Shown piece after piece: positions 40,198-48,786 of a stretch of DNA of 64,000 nucleotides (positions within the stretch are counted from its first letter, which is position 1; each line of letters begins with the position of its first letter). The translations under genes were made by a program, and so were the position numbers. The notes below the pieces were generated by a model. It saw only the letters and a list, made by a program, of their open reading frames with translations, had not been told where the DNA came from and searched no databases. Origin of the DNA: JBGQBN01 sp041494805 (GTDB lineage Bacteria > Acidobacteriota > Terriglobia > Terriglobales > Acidobacteriaceae). The DNA lies in assembly GCA_041494805.1 (NCBI GenBank), contig JBGQBN010000011.1, positions 31,198-95,197 on the forward strand, given 5' to 3'.

Positions 40198-41621
40198 CGG
40201 TCTGGTGCAACCATGCCAAAGCTGTCGGCCCACTGAGGTGACGACCGCGGAACGCTGGCTTGAACGAGCGCCGGGGCGGTCTGGGGTAGAACGTCAACCA
40301 GTACAAAAGCAAGGGTCCAAAAGAAAACGCACACATAGTAACCCACCGCGAAGAGCCAGTCCTCAAACCCCGCATGTACCAGGCCCGCTGCCAGGACCGC
40401 AGCGACCGGAACCGCCGGAGAAAAGGGATCACCCGTACGGCGCATCCACACCACCACCCGGCCCACATTCACTGCAACTAAGAACACCAGGGTGAAGAAC
40501 GGCATCACTCCCAGCAGACCAACCCATTCGGCGATTGCAAGATAGCTGTTTCCATGTTCCCGGGTCGCCTGAGGAGTCGATTCGAAGCTTCCGACCCGCT
40601 GAGTCCATTGGTCGCGCGTGATACTGGTGCCGAACCCACTGCCAAACCACGGATGTTCTCTAATGACCGACGAAGTCCGATCCCAAGCTGACCTGCGGGA
40701 GGCCAGGACACCCGCCTCCTGCTGTCCCTTGTATAGGAAGACAGCGGCGAGTGATCCAGACTCGTTCTGCCGTAGAGGCACAACCGCAGCAACCAGCGCA
40801 GCCGATAGCAGAGCGACGCCGATGCCCTTCAGCAATAATCGGTAGCGGCGCAAAGCAAAACAGAGCAAAATACAGGCGACTGCTCCCCCCGCGATTCCAG
40901 CGCGTGCGTAGCTGCTAAGCAATAGCAACAAAGCCAACACGAATGCGAATGTCCTGCGCCGGCAGGTCGCCGCGCTCCCACCTACTAGAATTCCCCACAA
41001 CAGCAGCGGCACGGCGACTACGCCCATCACAGCGCCCCGAGAGTTGGGGTGATCGAAGAGCTCAAAACCAAACACGAAATAGGTAATAGCAGTGACATAA
41101 ACCAGGATCTCGCACCCTAGCAACAATCCGGAAAGGAAATTCGCCTCTCTGCCCATGACCGCGAGCCGCGCGCCGGAAGCGCCGTAAAGAAATAGCAGGA
41201 GCAAACTCAGCGCTTTCAGGGTCGCCACAGTCGGATATGACGACGCCATGGCAGAAACCATCGCCGCCAGTACGCAAAAAAACGCCACCAAATGGAACGA
41301 CGCAAAGTGGTGGTGACGATCTTTCATGTAGATAACGAATCCCGCTAGCGCACCTACGGCCAGGACGAACCAGCGCCCCGAAGTCCACGCTTCGTGCAGA
41401 GGAACCGCAATGGCCGCCCACAAGAAAACTCCAATCACGAGCGGGAAAAATCTTTGCCGATAATTCCAAAGTGCCGCCAGCATGACCTGCAGGATGATCA
41501 GCACCCCGAGGTAATAGGCACTGGTGAGATAACCGGGACGGAAGACCACGATGTACACCCCAAAAAGGCAGCACAACAGCATCGTGGATGGCGCCAGGAA
41601 TCTCGAGTAGCGGTCATTCAT
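40194..41621 (-). CDS. O-antigen ligase/polymerase-like (Wzy_C) membrane protein
   Basis: The protein has 475 residues, with about eleven transmembrane helices. A large loop near residues 310-380 contains GSGFGTSITRDQW and REHGNSYLAIAEWVGLLG, with the conserved His and Gly-Asn of the Wzy_C family. It should polymerise or ligate lipid-linked repeat units on the periplasmic face. ATG 41621 has GGAGG 8 bases upstream and overlaps the upstream GT4 stop by 8 bases; the longer frame to 41663 lacks this support. Polymerase and ligase cannot be told apart from sequence. Confidence 0.85.
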   Translation of the reverse strand: MNDRYSRFLAPSTMLLCCLFGVYIVVFRPGYLTSAYYLGVLIILQVMLAALWNYRQRFFPLVIGVFLWAAIAVPLHEAWTSGRWFVLAVGALAGFVIYMKDRHHHFASFHLVAFFCVLAAMVSAMASSYPTVATLKALSLLLLFLYGASGARLAVMGREANFLSGLLLGCEILVYVTAITYFVFGFELFDHPNSRGAVMGVVAVPLLLWGILVGGSAATCRRRTFAFVLALLLLLSSYARAGIAGGAVACILLCFALRRYRLLLKGIGVALLSAALVAAVVPLRQNESGSLAAVFLYKGQQEAGVLASRRSAWDRTSSVIREHPWFGSGFGTSITRDQWTQRVGSFESTPQATREHGNSYLAIAEWVGLLGVMPFFTLVFLVAVNVGRVVVWMRRTGDPFSPAVPVAAVLAAGLVHAGFEDWLFAVGYYVCVFFWTLAFVLVDVLPQTAPALVQASVPRSSPQWADSFGMVAPDR

Positions 41622-42768
41622 GCGTGCCGCCTCCCGACGCAAACACCGCTCGGGCGATTCCAACAGCGCAGGCCTCCGGCGAGTATCCGCGGATACGTTC
41701 GCGGCTACGCTGTCCCATCAGCGCGCGGAGTTCAACGCCGCGCACCAGCTGGCCCATGGCAGAGGCAAGTGCGCCGATGTCAGCGGCAGGAATGATGCGG
41801 CCGTTCCAGCCGTCTTCGACCAAATCCGCAGCGCACCCAGCCACATTGGTGGAAATAACGGGTAAACCCGAAGCCATGGCTTCATTCACCACCAGCCCCC
41901 AGGTATCGGTGTGAGTGGGGAAAACCAGCGCCTCCGCCAATCCGTAATGGCTGGCCAGCTCTTCGCGGTGCATGAACCCAGCAAACTGAACCGAACCCGG
42001 CGTGATGGCGGCAGCGCGTTCATGAAGTTCGGATCGAGCCACTCCATCCCCCACGAAGACGAGACCGATTGTCGCTCTTAACTCTGGAGCCAGTGTGCCA
42101 TACGCCTGGAGAAGATCAAACACTCCTTTTTCCTGCACCAGCCGTCCGACACAAAGAAAGTAACGGGAGGGCAGGTGCAACGCCTGGCGGTGCATCGCCG
42201 CGTCCTTGCGGGCCGCGTCCGCCCGGCGTTCGAAAAACTCCGTGTCCACCGCATTGGGTGCAGTAAAGATGATTTCCTCCGGCGTCCCGTAGTTCATCAG
42301 GTATTCGAACGAGGACTTCCCGGGAACAACGAACCCCTCACAACGGCGCATGAATTTTGTTTTCAGGGATTCCACCAAGGCATAGCTCCTGCGAAGGTCT
42401 CTCGTGGTGCTCTCTACCCAAAGGAAAAACGGCACCCGATGGCGGCGCGCCCACAACTGGGATTGCCAGGAGGCAACGTAGTTGTAGCCTCCACAGAGAA
42501 TCGCGTCCGGAGAGGCCCGCCGCAGCGCCTTGGCTAGTCCCCAGTTCAGCAGAACGTTGTACCTCCCCAACCTCCGCCTCCATGACGGAAGAACCCGGTA
42601 GGAGAACCGAATTTCATCCTTGTGGACCAGCCACTGACGCAGAGCGGGATCGCTTTCCGCCAAAAAGATCACGTGCAGGCTAATTCCCTCTTGTCTCGCC
42701 AAGGCGTTAAAAACCGGGATGCGATAGGGGGCGATGATTTCGGTCACAATCACCAGCCGCAGGCTCAT
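41614..42768 (-). CDS. Glycosyltransferase family 4
   Basis: The protein has 384 residues. It opens LRLVIVTEIIAPYRIPVFNAL, with the C-terminal signature DTWGLVVNEAMASGLPVIS carrying the Glu pair of retaining GT-B enzymes. YFLCVGRLVQEKGVFDLLQ is the start of the donor domain. The ATG at 42768 overlaps the stop of the upstream GT4 gene as ATGA; the frame extends to 42777, but the overlap favours 42768. It is part of a run of three consecutive GT4 genes. Confidence 0.9.
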   Translation of the reverse strand: MSLRLVIVTEIIAPYRIPVFNALARQEGISLHVIFLAESDPALRQWLVHKDEIRFSYRVLPSWRRRLGRYNVLLNWGLAKALRRASPDAILCGGYNYVASWQSQLWARRHRVPFFLWVESTTRDLRRSYALVESLKTKFMRRCEGFVVPGKSSFEYLMNYGTPEEIIFTAPNAVDTEFFERRADAARKDAAMHRQALHLPSRYFLCVGRLVQEKGVFDLLQAYGTLAPELRATIGLVFVGDGVARSELHERAAAITPGSVQFAGFMHREELASHYGLAEALVFPTHTDTWGLVVNEAMASGLPVISTNVAGCAADLVEDGWNGRIIPAADIGALASAMGQLVRGVELRALMGQRSRERIRGYSPEACAVGIARAVFASGGGTHE

Positions 42769-43958
42769 ACCAGGCACTCCCGGTAAAGCCGAGCCAAGCG
42801 TGCAGCTTGGTACGCCAAGGTAAAACCTTGCAAGATGGTCTGGCGCGCCGCCTCGCCGATCTGCCTCCGGAGCTGGAGGTTCTGCAGCAGACTGGAAAGC
42901 GCGTCCGTTAGTCCCTGCAGGTCAGCCGGATCCACCAGCCAACCGTTGACGCCGTGCCGGATTACCTCCTCGATACCCTGTCCCCGGCACCCGATCACCG
43001 CCTTTCCTGCAGACATCGCTTCCAGGTAGACACAGCCTAAGCCTTCGTACCGGCTCGGCAACGCGAACACCGTGCACCGTCGCATGGCCTCCGCAACCTG
43101 GCTTCGATTCTGCCGTCCAAGAAAACGAACCTTGCCCACGATCTTGAGTTCTCTCGTCAGCGAGTCCAAACCAGAGCGTTCCGGGCCGTTTCCAATGATT
43201 TCGCACGAAGCTTCTGGGTAGCGGTTGTGCACAGTCGCGAACGCTCGCAAAAGCAGCTCATGGCCCTTGATCGGAATCAGGTTGCCAATGCTTAGGATGG
43301 CATCGGATGCGGGGGAGGGTTCAGTCGGACAAAAAATCTGCGGATCCACACCGTTGTAGACCACGGTTGTGTTCACAGGCGCAGCAGCTTCCGTCACCCG
43401 ATCGCGTACCTTTTCGCTGATACAAATTACGCGGCGCGCCGAACGATAGACCAACCTCGAAATGCGCTCGCACCACTTGCCGGCATATCCTCGGACTTGG
43501 TTGGTGGAGAACGCGTCCAGGCCATGAACCGTAACCACAAAGGGAATTCCTAACTCCCGGCTGAGCAACGCCGCCGCGTGCCCGCAGGGCAGAGCAGCAT
43601 GAGCATGGATGATATCCACATGATTCGAGCGATGCAGCCGACGAATTTGCGGGAGGATGCTCGCAAACAGAAAAGCTCCCGAGGTCGGGAGCCCCAAGTT
43701 TCCCGGAAGCGCAAAGAAACGATTCCAGCGCGCTGGAACGGCAGAGCTGCCGGCATGCGCCCCCCCACGGTAGAAGGGCTGCACTGCCAACACCGTGTTC
43801 GCTACTCCCAACTGCTTCACCCAGGCCAACGGCTCGGCGACGAAGCAACCTTGCGCATCGTCTTCCAAGACGGGATAAAACGGAGTCAGCGTCAGCACGT
43901 GCAGCGGTTTCTCTGATTCCGGGTATGGCAAGGCCGGCATGGACAGGTTGGCGATCAT
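42765..43958 (-). CDS. Glycosyltransferase family 4
   Basis: The protein has 397 residues. The N-terminal segment LHVLTLTPFYPVLEDDAQGCF is followed by a donor domain with LSIGNLIPIKGHELLLRAF and EGLGCVYLEAMSAGKAVIG. Its closest type is the PelF/teichuronic acid-like GT4 group. Both ends overlap neighbours by 4 bases (ATGA), so it is tightly coupled. It is a cytoplasmic sugar transferase for the repeat unit; donor and linkage are unknown. Confidence 0.9.
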   Translation of the reverse strand: MIANLSMPALPYPESEKPLHVLTLTPFYPVLEDDAQGCFVAEPLAWVKQLGVANTVLAVQPFYRGGAHAGSSAVPARWNRFFALPGNLGLPTSGAFLFASILPQIRRLHRSNHVDIIHAHAALPCGHAAALLSRELGIPFVVTVHGLDAFSTNQVRGYAGKWCERISRLVYRSARRVICISEKVRDRVTEAAAPVNTTVVYNGVDPQIFCPTEPSPASDAILSIGNLIPIKGHELLLRAFATVHNRYPEASCEIIGNGPERSGLDSLTRELKIVGKVRFLGRQNRSQVAEAMRRCTVFALPSRYEGLGCVYLEAMSAGKAVIGCRGQGIEEVIRHGVNGWLVDPADLQGLTDALSSLLQNLQLRRQIGEAARQTILQGFTLAYQAARLARLYRECLV

Positions 43959-45055
43959 CGTACGCGATCACTCAGCTTCTGCGACATGAGGCGGAGAAAG
44001 ATCTCCTCCCAACGCCGGGTAATCGGGTCCCAGTCGAACTGCTCACTATGCCTCCGGCCGGCCATTCCCAGAGTCCGGCGGAGGTCCGGTCGGCAGAGCA
44101 ACTCTCCCAGGCGGGCAAACAAATCGTCATCGGAAGCCACGAGGTATCCGGTCTGGCCATCAACCACCGTCTCCGGCTCATAATTCTTGCGGGCGATGAC
44201 CGGCAACCCACAGGAGGCAGCCTCAAGAATCACTTTAGGAGATCCTTCCCACGTTGAAGGGAACAAAAAGACATCAGCCTGCTGATATTGTTGCCTTAGA
44301 CCCTCTGCGTCCAGCAATCCGGCAAGCGCGACATTGGTGAGATTCTCTCGCTGTATTCGGCCTTTCAACTCTCCCGTCATGGAACCGTCGCCAGCGAGGA
44401 CAAAGTCTGCTTGCGGAAAACGCAGAGCGGCATCGAGAAGTAATTGTGGCTGCTTGAATGGCCGCAACGACCCAACGAACAGAACCCGAGGCCTTACGTT
44501 TGCCGGACGCTCCCGCGCTGGGATGAAGAATTTCGTGTCCACGCCGGTCGGTACAACATCGCTGGGCAAGCCGCACTCCGATTCCAGGCTTTGTTTCACG
44601 GCGCGTGAATTGCTGAACAGATAATCGCACCGCAGGATCGTCTGTTCTCTGAGATGAATGGCTTCGGGAGCAATGGTAGGCTCATTGCGCAGATCGGATC
44701 GCGATTCGATCGTCCCAATCGTGATGCGATTGTCCGTCCATCCCCGCCGCATGCGCAGGTACCACTTACTGGCGGGCGAAGCCTTCATGTAAAAGAGAAG
44801 ATTGTGACGCCCTAGAAGAAATTCTCTCAGAATCTTCGGTGTCTGCCGGCGCGCCGGCAGTTGAATCAGCCGGGTGTTGTGACGCTTCGTGATAAGCGGA
44901 TCCGGCTCACCCACGCAAAAGATGCTCACATGAAACCGCTCCGCATCCAGCCGGCGAACGATCTCCCGGGCATTGCTCATCTGCGCGTTCGTAAGGCCCT
45001 GGTCGGCAAGGCTGTCCACCAGGATGCGAACCAGTCTCATGCGCACCAGGTTCAT
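43955..45055 (-). CDS. Glycosyltransferase family 4 with repeated N-terminal codons
   Basis: The protein has about 366 residues. The N-terminus reads MNLVRMRLVRILVDSL, where a 5-residue unit is repeated, matching a 15-base duplication in the DNA. The donor domain has RVLFVGSLRPFKQPQLLL and GSPKVILEAASCGLPVIA. Start choices in frame are GTG 45061, ATG 45055 and ATG 45040; ATG 45055 has AAGG upstream, and 45040 gives the most family-like beginning. It lies 48 bases after the sulfatase-superfamily gene. Confidence 0.85.
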   Translation of the reverse strand: MNLVRMRLVRILVDSLADQGLTNAQMSNAREIVRRLDAERFHVSIFCVGEPDPLITKRHNTRLIQLPARRQTPKILREFLLGRHNLLFYMKASPASKWYLRMRRGWTDNRITIGTIESRSDLRNEPTIAPEAIHLREQTILRCDYLFSNSRAVKQSLESECGLPSDVVPTGVDTKFFIPARERPANVRPRVLFVGSLRPFKQPQLLLDAALRFPQADFVLAGDGSMTGELKGRIQRENLTNVALAGLLDAEGLRQQYQQADVFLFPSTWEGSPKVILEAASCGLPVIARKNYEPETVVDGQTGYLVASDDDLFARLGELLCRPDLRRTLGMAGRRHSEQFDWDPITRRWEEIFLRLMSQKLSDRVR

Positions 45056-45059
45056 GCGC
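45030..45059. repeat. Tandem 15-base duplication at a GT4 start
   Basis: ACCAGTCTCATGCGC (45030-45044) is followed directly by ACCAGGTTCATGCGC (45045-45059), differing at two bases. A 12-base partial unit (45018-45029) precedes them. The duplication gives the gene alternative in-frame start codons. Confidence 0.7.
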
Positions 45060-45103
45060 ACCTTGATGTACGGCGGCGTTCCGACCGGCGAAATGCTGCC
45101 ATG

Positions 45104-46597
45104 CTAAGTGGGGACCTTGGTAGCTGAATGCGCCCATTCTAGCCGAAGATCGCGAAGCCGCGCACCGAGACGTTGATCAGGATCACGTAACTGCAAGGAG
45201 TCCGCAATATGTTGTCGGGCCCGCTCGAGCAGGCGGCGGCGCGCCGGCTTCTCCGCATCAGGAGGCAAGGAAAAAAGCTCACTGGGGTCGGCTTCCAGAT
45301 CAAACAACTGTTCCCGCGATGAACCGAAATCGAGCACGAGTTTGTGACGCTCTTCGCGGATGGCAAGAATACGCGTGCCCAACCGATTGTCCGCAAGGTA
45401 GGGATTGGTGCAACCGCTCACGGATTCGATGACCGCCGTCCCCTCCCAGTTCTCTCCTCTTCGCAATTGCTGGAAGCGGCTGGCCCCGCGAAAACTCCCA
45501 GGTACGGAAACGCTCACTGTCTCCAAAAGCGTGGGAGCCAGATCAATAAGGCTAAAAGGTGCTATGGCAGGCTCTTTCCTGCTCACGCCCGGCACGCGTA
45601 ACAACAATGGTACCCGGATCAGTTCCTCAGTAACTTTGGACGGCGGGTGGTACCGGCCTCCATGCTCCAGGAACTCCTCCCCATGGTCAGCGGTGAGTGC
45701 AAGCACGCAGCTGTCCCACGCGCGGAAATCGCGAAGGCTCTCGACCAGGCGGGCCACTTGCTCATCCACCCACCGGATGCCGGCGTCGTAGAGCGCGATG
45801 ACTTCATCTCGATGGCGTTTCAGCCGGTCTGCAGTCAGGTCGCCGCGGTTCCAATAGGAGTTAAGGTAGCGGGCCTGCGAAGCCTTGGGCTTGTCGTGGC
45901 CCATCCGCTCTAATGCTTTCGCCGGCGGATAGTACGGCGAGTGTGGATCCATGAAGTGAATCCACATGAAGAACGGCCGCCCAGCCAGGCCCGCGAGCCA
46001 GGCCTGAGCCTGGTCCACGACCACATCCGCGGCCGGAAAGCGACGAAGGACGTCGAGTGACGGCGCGGGCGGAGCAGCCACTCGCTGACAGTACTGAAAG
46101 TAAAGTTCGTCGTAAAGCGAACCAACCGGCCCGAGTCTGTGGCACAGTTGCGCCAAACCGCGGTTGACGTGGCCGCGCAGACTACCCTTCCCTGCCCCGT
46201 CAGAACTGTTCGCTAGCCGCCCGATATCCGCATCCAGAAAGTCGCGGAAGGTATCAAACCCAGCATCGTAGCCAAAGCGCCGCGACAGATACGGGTTCCC
46301 CGCAAGAAAAGCGGACGTGGCGTAGCCTGCCTGATTCAGAGTCGACGCGATCGTAGGCTCATCCGGCGCCAGGCCAATCACATCCCGGCCCAGCGCGAGT
46401 GGATACCTGGAGGCCATGATGGCAGGAAGGGAATAATAGGTTGGAGCACCCGCCACAATCGCATTTGGGAATGTCAGGCTTTCTATCGCCAGCGAATCCA
46501 AGAACGGTGTGGTCGGACGATCGTAGCCCAGGAAACCAACATGGTCCGCCCGCAGGCAATCCACGGTAATCAGCACTAACGACCGTGGTATGCCCAT
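45104..46597 (-). CDS. Sulfatase/alkaline-phosphatase superfamily protein lacking the formylglycine Cys
   Basis: The protein has 497 residues. Metal-site elements are present: ITVDCLRADHVG at the N-terminus, and TADHGEEFLEHG later. The sulfatase activation motif C-x-P-S-R is absent; the matching stretch reads APTYYSLPAIM, so Ser or Thr is the probable nucleophile and the motif Arg is missing. Options are a phospho- or sulfo-transferase or hydrolase acting on the polymer. There is no signal peptide, which is odd for a hydrolase. The ATG follows the upstream TAA directly (TAAATG), with GGGGAG 8 to 9 bases before it. Confidence 0.75.
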   Translation of the reverse strand: MGIPRSLVLITVDCLRADHVGFLGYDRPTTPFLDSLAIESLTFPNAIVAGAPTYYSLPAIMASRYPLALGRDVIGLAPDEPTIASTLNQAGYATSAFLAGNPYLSRRFGYDAGFDTFRDFLDADIGRLANSSDGAGKGSLRGHVNRGLAQLCHRLGPVGSLYDELYFQYCQRVAAPPAPSLDVLRRFPAADVVVDQAQAWLAGLAGRPFFMWIHFMDPHSPYYPPAKALERMGHDKPKASQARYLNSYWNRGDLTADRLKRHRDEVIALYDAGIRWVDEQVARLVESLRDFRAWDSCVLALTADHGEEFLEHGGRYHPPSKVTEELIRVPLLLRVPGVSRKEPAIAPFSLIDLAPTLLETVSVSVPGSFRGASRFQQLRRGENWEGTAVIESVSGCTNPYLADNRLGTRILAIREERHKLVLDFGSSREQLFDLEADPSELFSLPPDAEKPARRRLLERARQHIADSLQLRDPDQRLGARLRDLRLEWAHSATKVPT

Positions 46598-47812
46598 TTA
46601 TTCCGCTCCCCAGGCCACCGATGCGGGCCGTGTACCGTCCTGCCATTTCACCCCGACGGAGACCGGCCCCTGCGTGGCCCGAAACTTCCCCCGCGTCACG
46701 ATCTCGTACAAATCGCCGTCATGCACATACAGCAGGTTGGGATACTTCGCCTCCAGCGCTGACAAAAAATGATCCAGGGCCTGCAGGGTCGGCCCTCTGA
46801 AGTCCTTCAGCGAGGAATGGAAATTTATGGAATGCACGGAGACCACGGCGGGAACTCCCCGCGCAAAACAATGCTCGGCAAGCTGCAGGTGTTTTTCGAC
46901 GGGCAGATCGCGCTGCGCAGGCTCAAAGTCGATGGTTCGATGAAGGTTTAGCATCTCGTACTCGTCCATGTAGGGCGGCATAGGCCCGCCGCTGCCATTC
47001 TGGGCAACGCGTACACCGCACTGGAACCAGGCAAGATGGGTGTCCACATTTGCGCGGTAGCCCGGGGCACAGGCTGACAGGGGCGCTATCGAGAAGAGCT
47101 TCTCAAAAATGGTGGCTGCCCGGCGGATTAGATCCGTCTGCGTTTCCGCGGTCAAGAAACCCGCATGCGGTTTTTCCGGATTGCAGTACTCATAGCCCAC
47201 CCACGGCATTCTCCAATAGATGTACGGCGTTCCCGCTTTCCAGAGAGTCCGCAGCAACTCGCCACGCTCCCCGTTTTTCGACAGTCCATGCTCGACCGCC
47301 TGCCGGCAGAAGTGAGTCAAGCCATGCAGCGCGGGATGGAAGACGCCGTCCGCGATTCCCTTCCGATAGGCTTCGAACAGTCCCGGCCGCTTCCAGTCTC
47401 CGGGCAGACCTTCCGTCAGGGGCAGCAGATGGATCTGGTCAAACCTGTTCTTGGCAATTTTCGGGAAGTCCAAGTTGGCCAGCACGAAATTCATCACCAG
47501 GCAGGCCGAACGGCCAGTCGAATCACAGTGGCGCTTCAGCATGTCTCGAAGCGCGATTAGATCCTCGGCTGATTCCAGGGAGTAGAAATCGTAAGGGTGT
47601 TCTCCTATCCGGATCCCGCTGGTTCGAAGTAGTTCATAACCCTCCCGGTCCCGCACGCCCACCCGTCCCCAGTCGTCGCTCTGCAGCAGGACCAGCGGCC
47701 GGTCAAAAGAAAGAGTACGAACCGGAGGCGTGTTCTGGCCGCTGTTCCACAGTTTTCGGGCGAAACCAAGCACATGGTTGTCCAAAGTTGCGATGCTGAA
47801 ACCGGAACGCAA
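46598..47812 (-). CDS. NodB-fold polysaccharide deacetylase-like protein
   Basis: The protein has 404 residues. The metal triad of carbohydrate esterase family 4 can be read as Asp in LLQSDDWG, and His-His in HGLTH; CAPGYR matches motif 3. No signal peptide is present, so it may deacetylate lipid-linked or nucleotide sugar in the cytoplasm. The nominal start is TTG 47812; GTG 47773 is a second option. It is immediately upstream of the sulfatase-superfamily gene and translationally adjacent to it. It is remote from the other deacetylase in the set (53.0 kb), with different flanking sequence. Confidence 0.65.
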   Translation of the reverse strand: MRSGFSIATLDNHVLGFARKLWNSGQNTPPVRTLSFDRPLVLLQSDDWGRVGVRDREGYELLRTSGIRIGEHPYDFYSLESAEDLIALRDMLKRHCDSTGRSACLVMNFVLANLDFPKIAKNRFDQIHLLPLTEGLPGDWKRPGLFEAYRKGIADGVFHPALHGLTHFCRQAVEHGLSKNGERGELLRTLWKAGTPYIYWRMPWVGYEYCNPEKPHAGFLTAETQTDLIRRAATIFEKLFSIAPLSACAPGYRANVDTHLAWFQCGVRVAQNGSGGPMPPYMDEYEMLNLHRTIDFEPAQRDLPVEKHLQLAEHCFARGVPAVVSVHSINFHSSLKDFRGPTLQALDHFLSALEAKYPNLLYVHDGDLYEIVTRGKFRATQGPVSVGVKWQDGTRPASVAWGAE

Positions 47813-47853
47813 TCAGGATAGCAGCCAGGGTGCGCGTACACTAGCGACGAAAA

Positions 47854-48555
47854 TTACTTTTGGGCCAGGGCGCTGTAGTTTGCCGCGAGCTGGTCATTTT
47901 TGTTGCCAGCAAAAGTTTCAAACTGCAGCGCGACGATGTTCAACATGGGTACAACCGTGTAGTGCAAGGCCCGCCGGAGCCAGTTATAGTTGGCAAACAG
48001 GCTCAGGGATAAATTGACCGTCCTGAAAAAGCTGCCGACGCTGAAAACTTCAGGAATGATTTCAACTCTCGAAAACGGCGACAAAATAAAACGCAGTCCC
48101 GCGGGCAGGTACCGCCAGTGTTCCTCATCCACGAACCGCGGGGCTACAGCAGCTACGCTCATCAGCAGACAGCCGCCCGATTTCAGGACTCTGTGAATCT
48201 CTGCGGCGGCGGCCCGCGGTTGCTCAAAATACTCGAATACCTGTGTGGCGATCACCAGGTCGAAGCTTCCCGTGGCAAACGGCAGACTCTCGCCGCGTGC
48301 AATCACATTCACTAGGGGCGTGGGGATCACATCTAAGGCGATATACGACTTGGTTTTGGGTTCCAGCAACGGCCTGTAGGGCTGATAACGCCCGCCGATG
48401 TCCAGGACACGCCACTCCCGGCCTGGCAGACTTTCGACCCACCGGGAAATCAGTTCTCTGCGCCGGCGAAGAACCAGGTAATTAGGATTCGTAAGGGAAG
48501 GGTGCAGCCTCTTGCGCGCCACTTCCAAGCATTGCTGAAGCGATTCCGTAGCCAT
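47854..48555 (-). CDS. SAM-dependent methyltransferase, class I
   Basis: The protein has 233 residues. The SAM motif is WRVLDIGGRYQPYRPLL (I), with FDLVIATQVFEYFEQP and LKSGGCLLMSVAA as later motifs. A long helical C-terminal part after residue 150 includes a hydrophobic stretch. It probably methylates a sugar or acts at chain ends. It lies 30 bases after the small RHH-like gene and 41 bases before the deacetylase-like gene. Confidence 0.8.
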   Translation of the reverse strand: MATESLQQCLEVARKRLHPSLTNPNYLVLRRRRELISRWVESLPGREWRVLDIGGRYQPYRPLLEPKTKSYIALDVIPTPLVNVIARGESLPFATGSFDLVIATQVFEYFEQPRAAAAEIHRVLKSGGCLLMSVAAVAPRFVDEEHWRYLPAGLRFILSPFSRVEIIPEVFSVGSFFRTVNLSLSLFANYNWLRRALHYTVVPMLNIVALQFETFAGNKNDQLAANYSALAQK

Positions 48556-48585
48556 CCAAGTTTTCTGGGAAGAGACTGCAGCGTA

Positions 48586-48786
48586 TCAAATGTAACCGAG
48601 GTCCCTCAGCCTTTTCTCAATGACGCGCTGCTCGGCCTGGTCCATTTGCGCAGCGTCGTCGCGCACGAGTTCCTGCAATACGAAAGCCAGGAACTGTTCC
48701 AGGCTTCCGAAACGCGCTGCAAATTTTTGCTCGGCCGCTTGGCAAAGTTCTAACGGCAGCCGCAGGTCACGCATGCTATCCGGCAT
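48586..48786 (-). CDS. Small protein (66 residues) with sulfatase-tail-like C-terminus
   Basis: The protein has 66 residues. It has an N-terminal beta-like LRLPLELC, two amphipathic helices with acidic DDAAQMDQAEQRVIEKRL, and ends RDLGYI. The ending resembles the LxxLGYV tail common at the C-terminus of sulfatase-superfamily proteins, here as a separate protein. The ATG overlaps the flippase stop by one base (TGATG), with GGAGG upstream. Function is unknown; it could be a CopG-like DNA-binding or adaptor protein. Co-expression with the sulfatase-superfamily gene 2 kb away is suggestive only. Confidence 0.6.
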   Translation of the reverse strand: MPDSMRDLRLPLELCQAAEQKFAARFGSLEQFLAFVLQELVRDDAAQMDQAEQRVIEKRLRDLGYI

